From the NCBI GenBank assembly GCA_031256035.1, contig JAIRRJ010000115.1, positions 1 through 64,000 on the forward strand: DNA of 64,000 nucleotides, given 5' to 3'. Source of the DNA: Treponema sp. (GTDB taxonomy: Bacteria > Spirochaetota > Spirochaetia > Treponematales > Breznakiellaceae). The notes beneath the pieces were generated by a model. That model searched no databases. It had not been told where the DNA came from and was given only the letters and a program-made list of their open reading frames with translations. How positions within the stretch are numbered: position 1 is the first letter of the stretch; every line of letters begins with the position of its first letter. The position numbers and the translations under genes are program-made. Shown here one piece after another: positions 16,182-24,315 of the stretch.

Positions 16182-17624
16182 TTACCTCAGCAAAATTGTA
16201 TAGCTGAACTTCGCCGTTGCCGAAGGCGACATCTGTGTGCGGTTATCGCTTTCCACAGTCATGCCGCGGGTTATACTGTCCGCACTCAAAGTTCCTGACT
16301 GTTGACTCGATGTAAAGGGACGCTCGTATGCTGAGGCAAGTATCATCTCCTCGCCGAAGGGCTGGTGCATCCGGTAGCGGGTATTGTCGGGGATACGCCG
16401 CGTTTGCCCGGCGCGGATAAAGTTGTTATCACTTGCCGAAGTTGGGTAAATGACCTGTGTTTCTCCGTTCACATCAACATGAATAATGCGGAAATAACAA
16501 TCCTTTTCGGAGTAAATCCGCATGGTCATATAATCGCCGTCATAGTAGATGCCGTCCAGTACATCGGGAGTTACGGTAAACGCCCACTTGTTGTTTGCGC
16601 CGGTGTATGGAACTACTGCCTGCTGCTTCGTTTCAAACTCTGTCTTGGTGATTATTACATTGCCCTTTTCGGGAAACAGTGAGAGCCTGCGGCGTTCCAG
16701 TTCCGAAGCGGAAACGACAAACCGGTCCGATGCCAGCACTGCCTTGTTCCCGCTCGTTGAAACCAACTGCATGGATACTTCCGCACCGCCGTCCAGCGGC
16801 GAATACGAGCCGGTTACTACCGCCTGAATATTCGTGCCGGCAGCCGGCGTTTCCACCGTAAGCCCGCGTGTGGCTACCGCAAAGTCGGAACTTTCGGTGT
16901 CTGTCGCTACCTGAAACTTGTCCCGCTGTTTTTGCGCGCCTGAGATTATGCTGTTCTTGAGCCATGCGGATAAACCGGAAACGGTTTGAGTATCAGCGTA
17001 GCTGATCCTGCCAACAGCGATAACAGTTTTTTGACTAACCGCTTTTGCCATTGTCTGCACAAGGCGCTCAACCTCGTCATCCAGCGATGCGTTAAGTAAA
17101 GAGGCAAGGCGGTTGTCAGGACGTATTGTATAGGCGCGCTGGCTGGATTGTGCTTTTTCAACATCGGTGGCATAGACCGTTAGGCGATATTCGTTCCCAA
17201 GCGAAGTCATCTGCCCGTAGACAAGGATTTCCGCCCCGTACTGTTTGGTCATGGAGACGGCGAGCGCATCATCCACTTTGCCGGATTGATACTGATGTTT
17301 TATTTCAGATTCGATACGCTCAAGGTTTTTGCGGTCAACCATGACGAAATTGCCTGAATCCTCAAAGCGTCTCCATATTTCATCGAAGACATAATCCGAC
17401 AGGCGGACAGTAGGCGCGTCAAAGGGAACCAGCGCCATTTTCGCTCCCTTGGGCAGCCGACCGGTAAAGTAAACAGCAGCCTCGCTGATTGCCGCATCAA
17501 GAGTGAGGCTGTCTGCGGAATAGGCGGGTTCTTTTTGTGAAGAACTCGCACAGGCGGCTAAAAGCGAGATTGCCAGCGTGAGCAGACAAAGACCAGCAAA
17601 CCTAACGATTGATTTTGTTTTCAT
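16182..17624 (-). CDS. Lipoprotein with CsgG/LpoB-like domain and C-terminal DUF4384
   Basis: The signal peptide ends in lipobox LAAC with the lipidated cysteine at residue 25. Residues about 40-240 resemble the CsgG/LpoB-like fold (MALVPFDAPTVRLSDYVFDEIWRRF, FVMVDRKNLERIESE, YGAEILVYGQMTS). The C-terminus matches DUF4384, with YDGDYMTMRIYSEKDCYFRIIHV and VIYPTSASDNNFIRAGQTRRIP. DUF4384 is often found beside caspase-family peptidases, and a WD40-caspase lipoprotein is the next gene upstream (248 bases). Two copies of the motif TRG(L/M)TVE occur, at Arg253 and Arg453, and the motif is shared with the caspase protein. AAGGAG precedes the ATG. Confidence 0.82.
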   Translation of the reverse strand: MKTKSIVRFAGLCLLTLAISLLAACASSSQKEPAYSADSLTLDAAISEAAVYFTGRLPKGAKMALVPFDAPTVRLSDYVFDEIWRRFEDSGNFVMVDRKNLERIESEIKHQYQSGKVDDALAVSMTKQYGAEILVYGQMTSLGNEYRLTVYATDVEKAQSSQRAYTIRPDNRLASLLNASLDDEVERLVQTMAKAVSQKTVIAVGRISYADTQTVSGLSAWLKNSIISGAQKQRDKFQVATDTESSDFAVATRGLTVETPAAGTNIQAVVTGSYSPLDGGAEVSMQLVSTSGNKAVLASDRFVVSASELERRRLSLFPEKGNVIITKTEFETKQQAVVPYTGANNKWAFTVTPDVLDGIYYDGDYMTMRIYSEKDCYFRIIHVDVNGETQVIYPTSASDNNFIRAGQTRRIPDNTRYRMHQPFGEEMILASAYERPFTSSQQSGTLSADSITRGMTVESDNRTQMSPSATAKFSYTILLR

Positions 17625-17697
17625 CTCAAAACTCCTTATTTATTATTGACATTCAGAATATTTCGTAGTATAGTTCCAGTAGACGGATGGGCACAGG

Positions 17698-17850
17698 TTT
17701 TCTGCCTTGTCGCAGGCAGCCCCTGGGAGTAGTCCAACCCATCCGCCGATTTTATCTTTGTAATAAATTCATTGAACCACACTAACACTCACGAACACTA
17801 CTTCGAAATCTTTCTTCCATTCGTGTTGGTTCGTGATGGTTCGTGGTAAA
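17698..17850. repeat. Intergenic short inverted repeats between the caspase and DUF4384 genes
   Basis: The 248-base gap holds no gene. A small hairpin (CTGCCT...AGGCAG, about 17714-17731) is followed by a loose inverted pair: CCACACTAACACTCACGAAC near 17777-17800 and a TTCGTG-rich arm at about 17820-17846 with three TTCGTG words spaced by about ten bases. This resembles the CTTCGTG repeat at the window start. A promoter for the DUF4384 gene is expected near its right end. Confidence 0.45.
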
Positions 17851-17872
17851 ATTCTTATCACCCCATACCCCA

Positions 17873-20800
17873 CTACTTTATCACCGCCATCGGGAAATCA
17901 TAAAACCCAAGCGAGTATGCCTTGGGATTCTGCGCGCCGCCTGTGATGCGCGGCACATCCTGTGAGACAAAACCCGACAAACTCACCACCGTAACGTTCC
18001 CCTGCGCCTGAGCGGCAGGCGCGCCGCGCAGTCCGTTCATTATACTGTAAGTGAATACCCCGTGTCCCAGTTCCTTCCGTTCCTGAGACAGTTCGTTGCC
18101 GCGGCTTGAGGTGAACACAAAGGCGTTTGTGTCCATGAGAGAACGCACCAGACGGTCATTGTCAACGCCGCCGGACTGGCAAGCGTCAATGAACACCAAA
18201 AGATTTCCCGCCCGGTCCAGCACCTTCACAATATCGCTGTCAGTAATTGCGCTTGCCTCGACCACGGTTTTGTCCTTGTTCATGCGCGTATCATTTGGCA
18301 GAAAGAGGAATTTCCCCGCATTGTCGCTGACACCATGCCCTGCCAGAAACAGCAGCACCACATCACGCTCCCCTGCCTGATCGAGAAACTTGAGGTTCTG
18401 CCGGATATTCACGGCGTTAGGCGCTAACTCTTCCCCATCAGCAATGATCAGGCTGTTCACCTTCGCGTAACGCCTGCCCTCCTGCTCTTTAAGTGAAGCA
18501 ATCACCCCTTTCGCGTCCGCTACGCAGAAGTTAAGGCTGTTGATGTTAGTATCGTTGTACTTGTTCACACCGACAGCGAGTATCCACAGATTGGGAAGCG
18601 CAGGCCTTTGCCCCGCCGGAGCATTCCACGTTACGTCAACATGGCGGCGCGTGTCCGAATATCCGTTAAAGGCGACAACCTCAATGCGGTTGTTTCCGGG
18701 ATCAAGGTTGAGGGGCAGCGACAGGTTCACTGTCTTTTGATTGCCCGTAACGGTAAGGCTTGCCCTTTCCGCCTGTAAACCAGAAGTTCCGCTAATGCTT
18801 GAAAGTTCATCGCGCCCGACAAGCCGCCCGTTCACAAGGATTTTGATGTTCTTGATCGGCTGGTTCTGGTCGGTGATGGCAACGGAAAGGTTCGCCGTTG
18901 CTGTATCAGTAACGCTGAAGTTTGTGGGTGATTGTATGGTAACTGTCGGCGGCAAAAAGTTGGCGGCTTGCTGGATACTGACCTTTGCCTTTGAAGCCGG
19001 GTCGGGTCTGCCGTTAAGCCGCGCCTGTACCACATCGGGGTTGTAGAAGATTGAGCGGTAGCTGTCGATGCCGCTGACGGTATTGTTGACCCGCACATTA
19101 AGGTAGCGGTCGCCGCGAGGGGAAGCCTGATAGTAGCCGTCCGGGGTGATGGAGAGCCATTCGCCTTCGTTAGAAGAAGCGGCGGTTTCTGTTTCTACAG
19201 TAAGGCCGCGTGTGGCTGAGGCGACTTGGGTGTCAGAGCCGGAGAAGGAAATGAAGGAGGCGATTTCTTTGCCAGTTGCGATGTCCCAGAGGCGGGTGGT
19301 ACCATCATGTGAACCGGAAAGTATTTGTTTTCCATCAGGACTGAATCCTACAGAGGTAACACTATTTGTATGCCCTCTGAAAGTTCTAATTTCTCTGCCT
19401 GTTGCTGTATCCCATAGTTTTACAGTTCCATCCATAGAGCCAGAAAGAATCTGTTTTCCGTCCGGACTGAAAATTGCAGAGTTGACATTATTCTTATGCC
19501 CATTAAAGCTTCTAATTTCATTAACAGTTGCCATATCCCAAAGCTTCATTGTATTATCATAATTTATTGATTCACCAATTTGAGCGTATGAAAGAATATA
19601 ATTTCTGTCAGGGCTTAAGGCTACATCAGTTCTAAATGATTTAGGCATGTTAATGGTTCTAATTGCTCTGCCGGTTGCTATGTTCCATAGCTTCACGGTA
19701 TCATCACTTGAACCTGAAATGATATGATTTCCATCTTGGCTGAATGCTACAGAGGTAACGTAATCTACATGTCCCCTAAAAATTTTAATTTCCTTGCCCG
19801 TGGCTGTGTCCCACAAGCTAATGCTCTCATCACTTGAACCAGAAATGATCTGCATTCCGTCAGGACTGAATACAATAGATATTACCGAACCTCTATTAAT
19901 TCTACTTCCACTAAAGGTTCTGATTTCCCTACCCGTAGCCGTGTCCCACAGTTTCAGAGTGTTGTCATTATGACCTGATATGATCTGTTTTCCGTCAGGA
20001 CTAAAAGCCGCAGACCCAAAACGTGTATGCCCGGTAATGGTACTTATCTCACGACCAGCAACTGCATCCCATAGCTTTAAAGTTCCTTCATAAATGAAAA
20101 GAACTTGCTTTCCGTCAGGGCTGTAGCAAACAGATTGGATACTTTTAGTTAAACTCTCACCAAATGTTAATAATTCTCTCCCCGTGTCAATGTCCCAAAG
20201 TTTCATAGGCGAATTTCCTGAAATGAATTGCTTACCGTCAGGGCTTAATACAACAGAGATACCTCTGGGGTAAGACCTTATTTCTTCGCCAGTAATAGCG
20301 TCAAAAAGTTTTACATTATTTGAATTATTGAAAAGAATCTGCTTCCCATCAGAGCTGAATGTCGGCCTATAACCATTAAAGGTTCTTAATTCCCTATCCA
20401 TTACAGCATTCCAAAGTTTTATAGTCCCATCAGTAGAACTTGAAAGAATTTGCTCTCCGTCAGGTCTAAAATTACCACTCGTGTGTCCGGAAATAGTTCT
20501 AATTACATTGCCTGTTTCTATGTCCCATAGCTTTACAGTTTCATCACTGGAACCTGAAAGAATTTTTTTTCCATCAGGACTGAACGCTACGGAATTAACA
20601 CCCCCCGTGTGCCCTGAGAAGGTTCTTATTTCTCTCCCTGTAACTGCATCCCAAAGTATAATTGCACCTGACCTATGCCCCGATAGAACAAGATTTCCTG
20701 AAAAATTAAATGCTACGGATAAAACATTATTATCATAAGATATCATTTGTATACTTTTGCCGCCAGCCAAAGTATGTGATCTATAAATCTTCTGTCCAGG

Positions 20801-21244
20801 TCCGGTAAAAGTACGTATTTCTTTACCAGTTTCCTTATCCCATAATTTCATAGTATTATCTTTAGAGCCTGAAAGAATTTGCATACCGTCAGGTCTGAAT
20901 GCTACGGAGGTAACATCACTCGCATGTCCGAAAAAGGTTCTTATTTCCATTCCGGTTACCGCGTCCCAGAGTTTCACCGTACTATCGTTTGAACCTGTGA
21001 GTACTTGTCTTCCATCAGGGCTGAATGCTTTGGATGCAACCTCTCCCGAATGTCCCAACTGCGGAAACACTCCTATAGAGCTATCAATATATGGCAACTC
21101 CTCCACCATAAGCCCTCGCTCTTCGGTTTGCGCAGTTATTCTTAAGTTCCCGCCCCCGCTCGTGCAGGCAGAGAACCAAAAACTTAACGCTGCCAGAGTA
21201 AGAAAGCAGAGACAGGTAATGCGAAAAATTGATTTTACTGTCAT
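17873..21244 (-). CDS. Lipid-anchored WD40-repeat caspase-family (peptidase C14) protein
   Basis: A 1123-residue protein with signal peptide and lipobox FSAC (lipidated Cys27). About 14 WD40 repeats follow (residues about 60-665), each with a KLWD-TGREIRTF-GH...SVAFSPDGKQILSGS pattern, enough for two seven-bladed propellers. A linker with an Ig-like or bacterial cadherin-like stretch (about 760-880) comes next. The C-terminal domain (about 895-1115) is a caspase-like peptidase with catalytic His970 in FLAGHGVSD and Cys1022 in FIDACQSGG. An RGLMVE motif occurs 16 residues after the lipid site and TRGLTVE (Arg679) just after the propellers. Such caspases in bacteria usually cleave after Arg or Lys. 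Location is inferred as outer-membrane- or periplasm-anchored. Confidence 0.9.
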   Translation of the reverse strand: MTVKSIFRITCLCFLTLAALSFWFSACTSGGGNLRITAQTEERGLMVEELPYIDSSIGVFPQLGHSGEVASKAFSPDGRQVLTGSNDSTVKLWDAVTGMEIRTFFGHASDVTSVAFRPDGMQILSGSKDNTMKLWDKETGKEIRTFTGPGQKIYRSHTLAGGKSIQMISYDNNVLSVAFNFSGNLVLSGHRSGAIILWDAVTGREIRTFSGHTGGVNSVAFSPDGKKILSGSSDETVKLWDIETGNVIRTISGHTSGNFRPDGEQILSSSTDGTIKLWNAVMDRELRTFNGYRPTFSSDGKQILFNNSNNVKLFDAITGEEIRSYPRGISVVLSPDGKQFISGNSPMKLWDIDTGRELLTFGESLTKSIQSVCYSPDGKQVLFIYEGTLKLWDAVAGREISTITGHTRFGSAAFSPDGKQIISGHNDNTLKLWDTATGREIRTFSGSRINRGSVISIVFSPDGMQIISGSSDESISLWDTATGKEIKIFRGHVDYVTSVAFSQDGNHIISGSSDDTVKLWNIATGRAIRTINMPKSFRTDVALSPDRNYILSYAQIGESINYDNTMKLWDMATVNEIRSFNGHKNNVNSAIFSPDGKQILSGSMDGTVKLWDTATGREIRTFRGHTNSVTSVGFSPDGKQILSGSHDGTTRLWDIATGKEIASFISFSGSDTQVASATRGLTVETETAASSNEGEWLSITPDGYYQASPRGDRYLNVRVNNTVSGIDSYRSIFYNPDVVQARLNGRPDPASKAKVSIQQAANFLPPTVTIQSPTNFSVTDTATANLSVAITDQNQPIKNIKILVNGRLVGRDELSSISGTSGLQAERASLTVTGNQKTVNLSLPLNLDPGNNRIEVVAFNGYSDTRRHVDVTWNAPAGQRPALPNLWILAVGVNKYNDTNINSLNFCVADAKGVIASLKEQEGRRYAKVNSLIIADGEELAPNAVNIRQNLKFLDQAGERDVVLLFLAGHGVSDNAGKFLFLPNDTRMNKDKTVVEASAITDSDIVKVLDRAGNLLVFIDACQSGGVDNDRLVRSLMDTNAFVFTSSRGNELSQERKELGHGVFTYSIMNGLRGAPAAQAQGNVTVVSLSGFVSQDVPRITGGAQNPKAYSLGFYDFPMAVIK

Positions 21245-21346
21245 GGTAAACTACCTCCTGGTCAATGAAACCACATTTTTACTAAACAGGCAAAAATTGA
21301 TTAGAGTTGTCCATAATGTAGACACACGTGCTGCGCACTATGGACT

Positions 21347-21361
21347 CAGACTTTAAGTCTG
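21347..21361. repeat. Palindrome CAGACT-TTA-AGTCTG upstream of the caspase gene
   Basis: A perfect 6-bp inverted repeat in the 136-base gap between the caspase and beta-helix genes. It is flanked by CCATA...TATGG words (21311-21342). It resembles REP-like elements of the GCAGRCTTTAGYCTGC type seen in many genomes. It may end transcription of the beta-helix gene, though no T-run follows. Confidence 0.5.
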
Positions 21362-21380
21362 CGACTACCTTGAAAACTAA

Positions 21381-22652
21381 TTAATGATAATTTTCATATA
21401 TATCAGTACCGTTTTCTGCAATATTGCCTCTGATATTACCAGTTTGAAATGTATGTTCGTGGTTATAAGAGTTACGTATGCTGCCGCCTGTAAATTCTAT
21501 ATCTTTGGATTTGGTATAAACACCGCCGCCATATGAGGCTTTATTTTCAGTCACCAATGAATTATCTTTCAATATCGCTTCTCCATCCCAACAAATGGAT
21601 ATTCCACCGCCTCCGGTTATTACACCGCCTGTAGCTTCATTGTTTTTTATTATTGCGTTATCCTCCATAGTCAACGTTCCTCTGTTAATTGAAACACCTC
21701 CGCCATTTTCGGCTTTATTTCCTGCAATGGAAGAATTGTCTTGCATGGTAAGCGTCCCATACCCATTAATAGCAACACCACCGCCGCCCCAGCCTTCCCT
21801 TCTATCTGAGGAAATATTATTAAGTATGGTTGCGTTATCCTTCATAACCAATGTTCCGTTATCAATCAGAACACCACCGCCATTTTCGGCTTCGTTACCG
21901 GCAATGGAAGAACGGTCTTGCATAGTGAGTGTTCCGTTTTCAACAACCGCAACACCGCCGCCTCCACTATCTCTTGCACAAGGAGTATTATTAATTATAG
22001 CAGCATCATCCCGCATAGTAGCGTTTCCCCTTTTTATCATTAAACCTCCGCCTATTCGCCCCCCATTATCAGTAATAATAGCGTTCTCGGTCATGAATAA
22101 GGTCCCTTCCAAATATATGCCCACTCCGATATTTGCCATATTAAATTTAGTGATAACAGCATCTCTGCCAAGCGTAAGAGTCGCATCCTGCTCTACAATT
22201 ATGCCCCGACTGCCTGCGTTATTTGGGCCTATTTCACCATGCAATGTAATGTATTCCAGCCGTATGTTTGAATTACCTTTTAAAACTATAAGGGTGCCAT
22301 GTCCCTTTATCACAGCTTTTTCATTTTCATTAGCATTAGGCTTACCCATAACCAGAATCTCATCGGGACCAGTATTATTAATATTGATACACGATTCTTT
22401 GTTGATACTAAACGTACCCATTAAAGTTATCTTCTTAACAGGCGTTTTAGATGCCGCCTCAAGCGCTCTTGCCAATGTCTTGAACGGCGCATCCTCGGAT
22501 GTACCCGCATTTGAATCGCTGCCGTTAGCACGCACATAATAGCTGGTAACACCTGTCAAATCAGGTTCTGCGACCTTGGCTGGACTTGACCCACATGCCG
22601 AGAGCAAGACGGCAAACGCTAAACAAATAAGTACCCATGTAAACCTTTTCAT
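21381..22652 (-). CDS. Right-handed beta-helix repeat lipoprotein
   Basis: A lipoprotein with signal MKRFTWVLICLAFAVLLSAC. The start at 22652 is preferred because AGTGAGG lies seven bases upstream; ATG 22658 and GTG 22664 are too close. A DUF1565-like opening (YYVRANGSDSNAGTSEDAPFKTLARAL) precedes about ten copies of a 20-30 residue unit such as ENGGGVLIDNGTLVMKDNATILNN, typical of a right-handed parallel beta-helix. Such proteins are surface or periplasmic and may bind glycans; no catalytic residues stand out. The DNA repeats produce a long antisense open frame that is not a gene. A two-hairpin element lies directly upstream. Confidence 0.82.
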   Translation of the reverse strand: MKRFTWVLICLAFAVLLSACGSSPAKVAEPDLTGVTSYYVRANGSDSNAGTSEDAPFKTLARALEAASKTPVKKITLMGTFSINKESCININNTGPDEILVMGKPNANENEKAVIKGHGTLIVLKGNSNIRLEYITLHGEIGPNNAGSRGIIVEQDATLTLGRDAVITKFNMANIGVGIYLEGTLFMTENAIITDNGGRIGGGLMIKRGNATMRDDAAIINNTPCARDSGGGGVAVVENGTLTMQDRSSIAGNEAENGGGVLIDNGTLVMKDNATILNNISSDRREGWGGGGVAINGYGTLTMQDNSSIAGNKAENGGGVSINRGTLTMEDNAIIKNNEATGGVITGGGGISICWDGEAILKDNSLVTENKASYGGGVYTKSKDIEFTGGSIRNSYNHEHTFQTGNIRGNIAENGTDIYENYH

Positions 22653-22668
22653 TTTCATCCTCACTTTA

Positions 22669-22712
22669 CGTCGCGTAAGCGACGAATTTAATCGAACGCC
22701 GCCAACGGCGGC
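22669..22712 (-). promoter_or_regulatory. Two-hairpin 5' leader element, copy 1
   Basis: On the transcript strand the element reads hairpin GCCGCC-GTT-GGCGGC, a 14-base A/T-rich spacer, hairpin GTCGC-TTAC-GCGAC, a few bases, then the ribosome binding site of the beta-helix gene. A second copy with the same geometry precedes the HU/Ig gene (24195-24237). The second hairpin differs there at two base pairs with both sides changed, which suggests selection for structure. Confidence 0.65.
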
Positions 22713-22734
22713 TACATCCCTTAAGATGTTTTTT

Positions 22735-22844
22735 TAGTGTGTAGTGAATAGTGGTTAGAATCGCTGTCCGTACTCTGTCCGGTTGCCGACACTCATCGCT
22801 TACAAACAACAATCTATTAACTACCTACTACCAACTTCCCACTT
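22735..22844. repeat. Facing heptamer arrays (TAGTGAA ... CCTACTA)
   Basis: Heptamers TAGTGTG, TAGTGAA, TAGTGGT (22735-22755) are answered by TTAACTA, CCTACTA, CCAACTT, CCCACTT (22817-22844) in the opposite orientation. The two arms can pair imperfectly around a 60-base centre. This occupies most of the gap before the DUF2281 gene. Confidence 0.6.
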
Positions 22845-22954
22845 TTATCAACAAGCCCAATGGGCCGGTTTTCACACAACATACAAGAACCGCCTTTTAC
22901 CATGCTTGCAATTTTCCGTTGTTCCAGTTATAGTTTCCGGCAAGGGAGAAAGCC

Positions 22955-23197
22955 ATGATCGAACATGTTCAATTGCTGCAGGAAATTGACAAACTTCCGC
23001 CAAAATACTATGGCGAAGTGTTTGATTTCGTAGAATATTTGCGGTGTAAAACACAAAATGACAGCGATACGTTTGGAACAAATACGTTTGGCACAAACGA
23101 AGATGCCTATAAAGCAATGGCCGCTGACACGGAACGTGAACAGGAAGCCCGCGAATGGTGTAACGCCTATTTTGGCCCAGCGTATACATATCCATGA
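22955..23197 (+). CDS. DUF2281 family small protein
   Basis: An 80-residue protein. The first part (IEHVQLLQEIDKLPPKYYGEVFDFVEYL) matches the DUF2281 pattern of small proteins with an alpha-helical, antitoxin-like N-terminus. A 15-base near-duplication (ACGTTTGGAACAAAT/ACGTTTGGCACAAAC) encodes the repeated TFGTN residues in the middle. GGGAGA precedes the ATG. No toxin gene (such as a PIN nuclease) is next to it, so it is either orphaned or not an antitoxin. Confidence 0.65.
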   Translation: MIEHVQLLQEIDKLPPKYYGEVFDFVEYLRCKTQNDSDTFGTNTFGTNEDAYKAMAADTEREQEAREWCNAYFGPAYTYP

Positions 23198-23261
23198 AAC
23201 GTTTTTTTGACCTCTCATAAAATAACATATAACCACCTGCTGTCCAACAGGCGCGGACGTT

Positions 23262-23274
23262 CCGCCAACGGCGG
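23262..23274. repeat. Palindrome CCGCC-AAC-GGCGG, third copy
   Basis: Same palindrome as in the leader elements at 22698-22712 and 24223-24237, sharing the following GCTACA with the first. It is not followed by the second hairpin, so it is a solo copy. Confidence 0.6.
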
Positions 23275-23294
23275 CTACAGTCCGGTTTCTTCAC

Positions 23295-23420
23295 TCGCCC
23301 CTAACGCTGGGGGCGGACGCCCCCAAGCCTTGGCGGCGATCGCCCCTAACGCTGGCGGCGGATGCCCCCAAGGCTTGGCGGCGATCGCCCCTAACGCTGG
23401 GGGCGGGCGCCCCCAAGGCT
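23295..23420. repeat. GC-rich 45-bp tandem repeat, 2.8 copies
   Basis: Units begin at 23295, 23340 and 23385 with TCGCCCCTAACGCTGG. Each contains the hairpin GGGGGC-GGAC-GCCCCC or a variant of it, plus CCAAGSCTTGG. The array abuts the 3' end of the HU/Ig gene (stop at 23419) and might act as its transcription stop, although there is no T-run. The period is a multiple of three, so a chance plus-strand frame stays open. Confidence 0.85.
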
Positions 23421-24177
23421 ATGAGGATTCCAGGGTAAAGAGGCTTGTAATCGTCCTGACTTCCTTCGCCGGACGGCCTGCCGTTCCTGAAAACTGTGTG
23501 CGTATCTCTATCCGGTTCGCCTGAAACTGTGTATCCGGCGATATACCCGTTATCTCCGTAGGATTGTTTTTGCCGATACGCTTCACCTTAACCGCCTTGG
23601 ACGGGTCGTCCACAGGCACAAAATACAGCCCGACAGAGGGGTCGTCCCCTTCCAGCCTGATTTTGCTGCCATGCAGGGCGAACATATTGCCCGGCACGAA
23701 AATCCCGTTCACCGAATCCTCCTCCTGATCGGTAAAGGTGTCGATGTAGCCGCCCGCGTCCGCCAGCCCCTCAAGGATTACCTCAATGTTTTGGGCGATT
23801 CTTTTGAGCTTCTTACGGATGCTGAACCGGAAGCCGACCGGGTGCTTTTTGTGGTCGTGTATTTCATTCACGCCGTCAAAACTGCCGCCTATTACCGGAT
23901 AAGTGGTGAAATAGCCGTTTGTTACGGCGTAGCCGTCGCAGAGCTGGTAAGCCCATTCCTTGTTGAACTGCCTCACGTTCTCCAGCAAGTCTTCATATTT
24001 GCCGGTAAAACCTGCGCGCGTCTTCATGATGCCGCAAATATCGCTGACAGTAAGCGTCCTTTCGCTGTTTGTACGAGCGATATACTTGCCTTTTACAGCA
24101 GGCAGGTAGTTCTGAAATAACCGTGCCCTGATTTTGTGGAAGATCAGCTCCGGTTCGTCGTCATCTTTGTTTGCCAT
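23419..24177 (-). CDS. HU-like DNA-binding/Ig-fold protein (DUF4469, HU-HIG type)
   Basis: A 252-residue protein. The N-terminal half (residues about 15-130) resembles the HU-derived HIG domain: LPAVKGKYIARTNSERTLTVSDICGIMKTRAGFTG and a later KKHPVGFRFSIRKKLKRIAQNIEV. The C-terminal half (about 150-245) is DUF4469-like, an Ig-type beta domain with GNMFALHGSKIRLEGDDPSVGLYFV and VTEI-type strands ending in EIRTQFSG. In other bacteria such proteins are chromosome-associated or of unknown role. AGAGAGG precedes the ATG, and the two-hairpin element is just upstream. The gene ends inside a GC-rich tandem array. Confidence 0.72.
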   Translation of the reverse strand: MANKDDDEPELIFHKIRARLFQNYLPAVKGKYIARTNSERTLTVSDICGIMKTRAGFTGKYEDLLENVRQFNKEWAYQLCDGYAVTNGYFTTYPVIGGSFDGVNEIHDHKKHPVGFRFSIRKKLKRIAQNIEVILEGLADAGGYIDTFTDQEEDSVNGIFVPGNMFALHGSKIRLEGDDPSVGLYFVPVDDPSKAVKVKRIGKNNPTEITGISPDTQFQANRIEIRTQFSGTAGRPAKEVRTITSLFTLESS

Positions 24178-24194
24178 AATTAACCTCTCTTTAT

Positions 24195-24237
24195 ACCGCG
24201 TAAGCGGTGATGTAAATTAAACGCCGCCAACGGCGGC
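24195..24237 (-). promoter_or_regulatory. Two-hairpin 5' leader element, copy 2
   Basis: On the transcript strand: GCCGCC-GTT-GGCGGC, a 14-base spacer, ACCGC-TTAC-GCGGT, four bases, then AGAGAGG and the ATG of the HU/Ig gene. Compared with copy 1, the first hairpin is identical while the second keeps loop TTAC but swaps two base pairs (G-C to A-T and T-A to C-G). Confidence 0.65.
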
Positions 24238-24315
24238 ACATTTTTCTTATGTAAGCGGGTTTCCGGGCTATGTGAGTGAGTTGGTAAATTAATGTAAGTT
24301 TTGGTTAAGTTTCTT

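Noticed and set aside
21595-22539. Long plus-strand open frame (314 codons) opposite the beta-helix gene
   Set aside because: It is the antisense of codon-biased repeats (Pro-rich product), has no start signals, and the minus strand has a convincing lipoprotein with a family match.
22955-23197. Type II toxin-antitoxin pair
   Set aside because: The DUF2281 protein is antitoxin-like but no toxin frame is adjacent on either side.
23207-23524. Plus-strand open frame of 105 codons through the GC-rich tandem repeats
   Set aside because: No ribosome binding site; the open frame follows from a 45-bp period and it runs antisense into the end of the HU/Ig gene.
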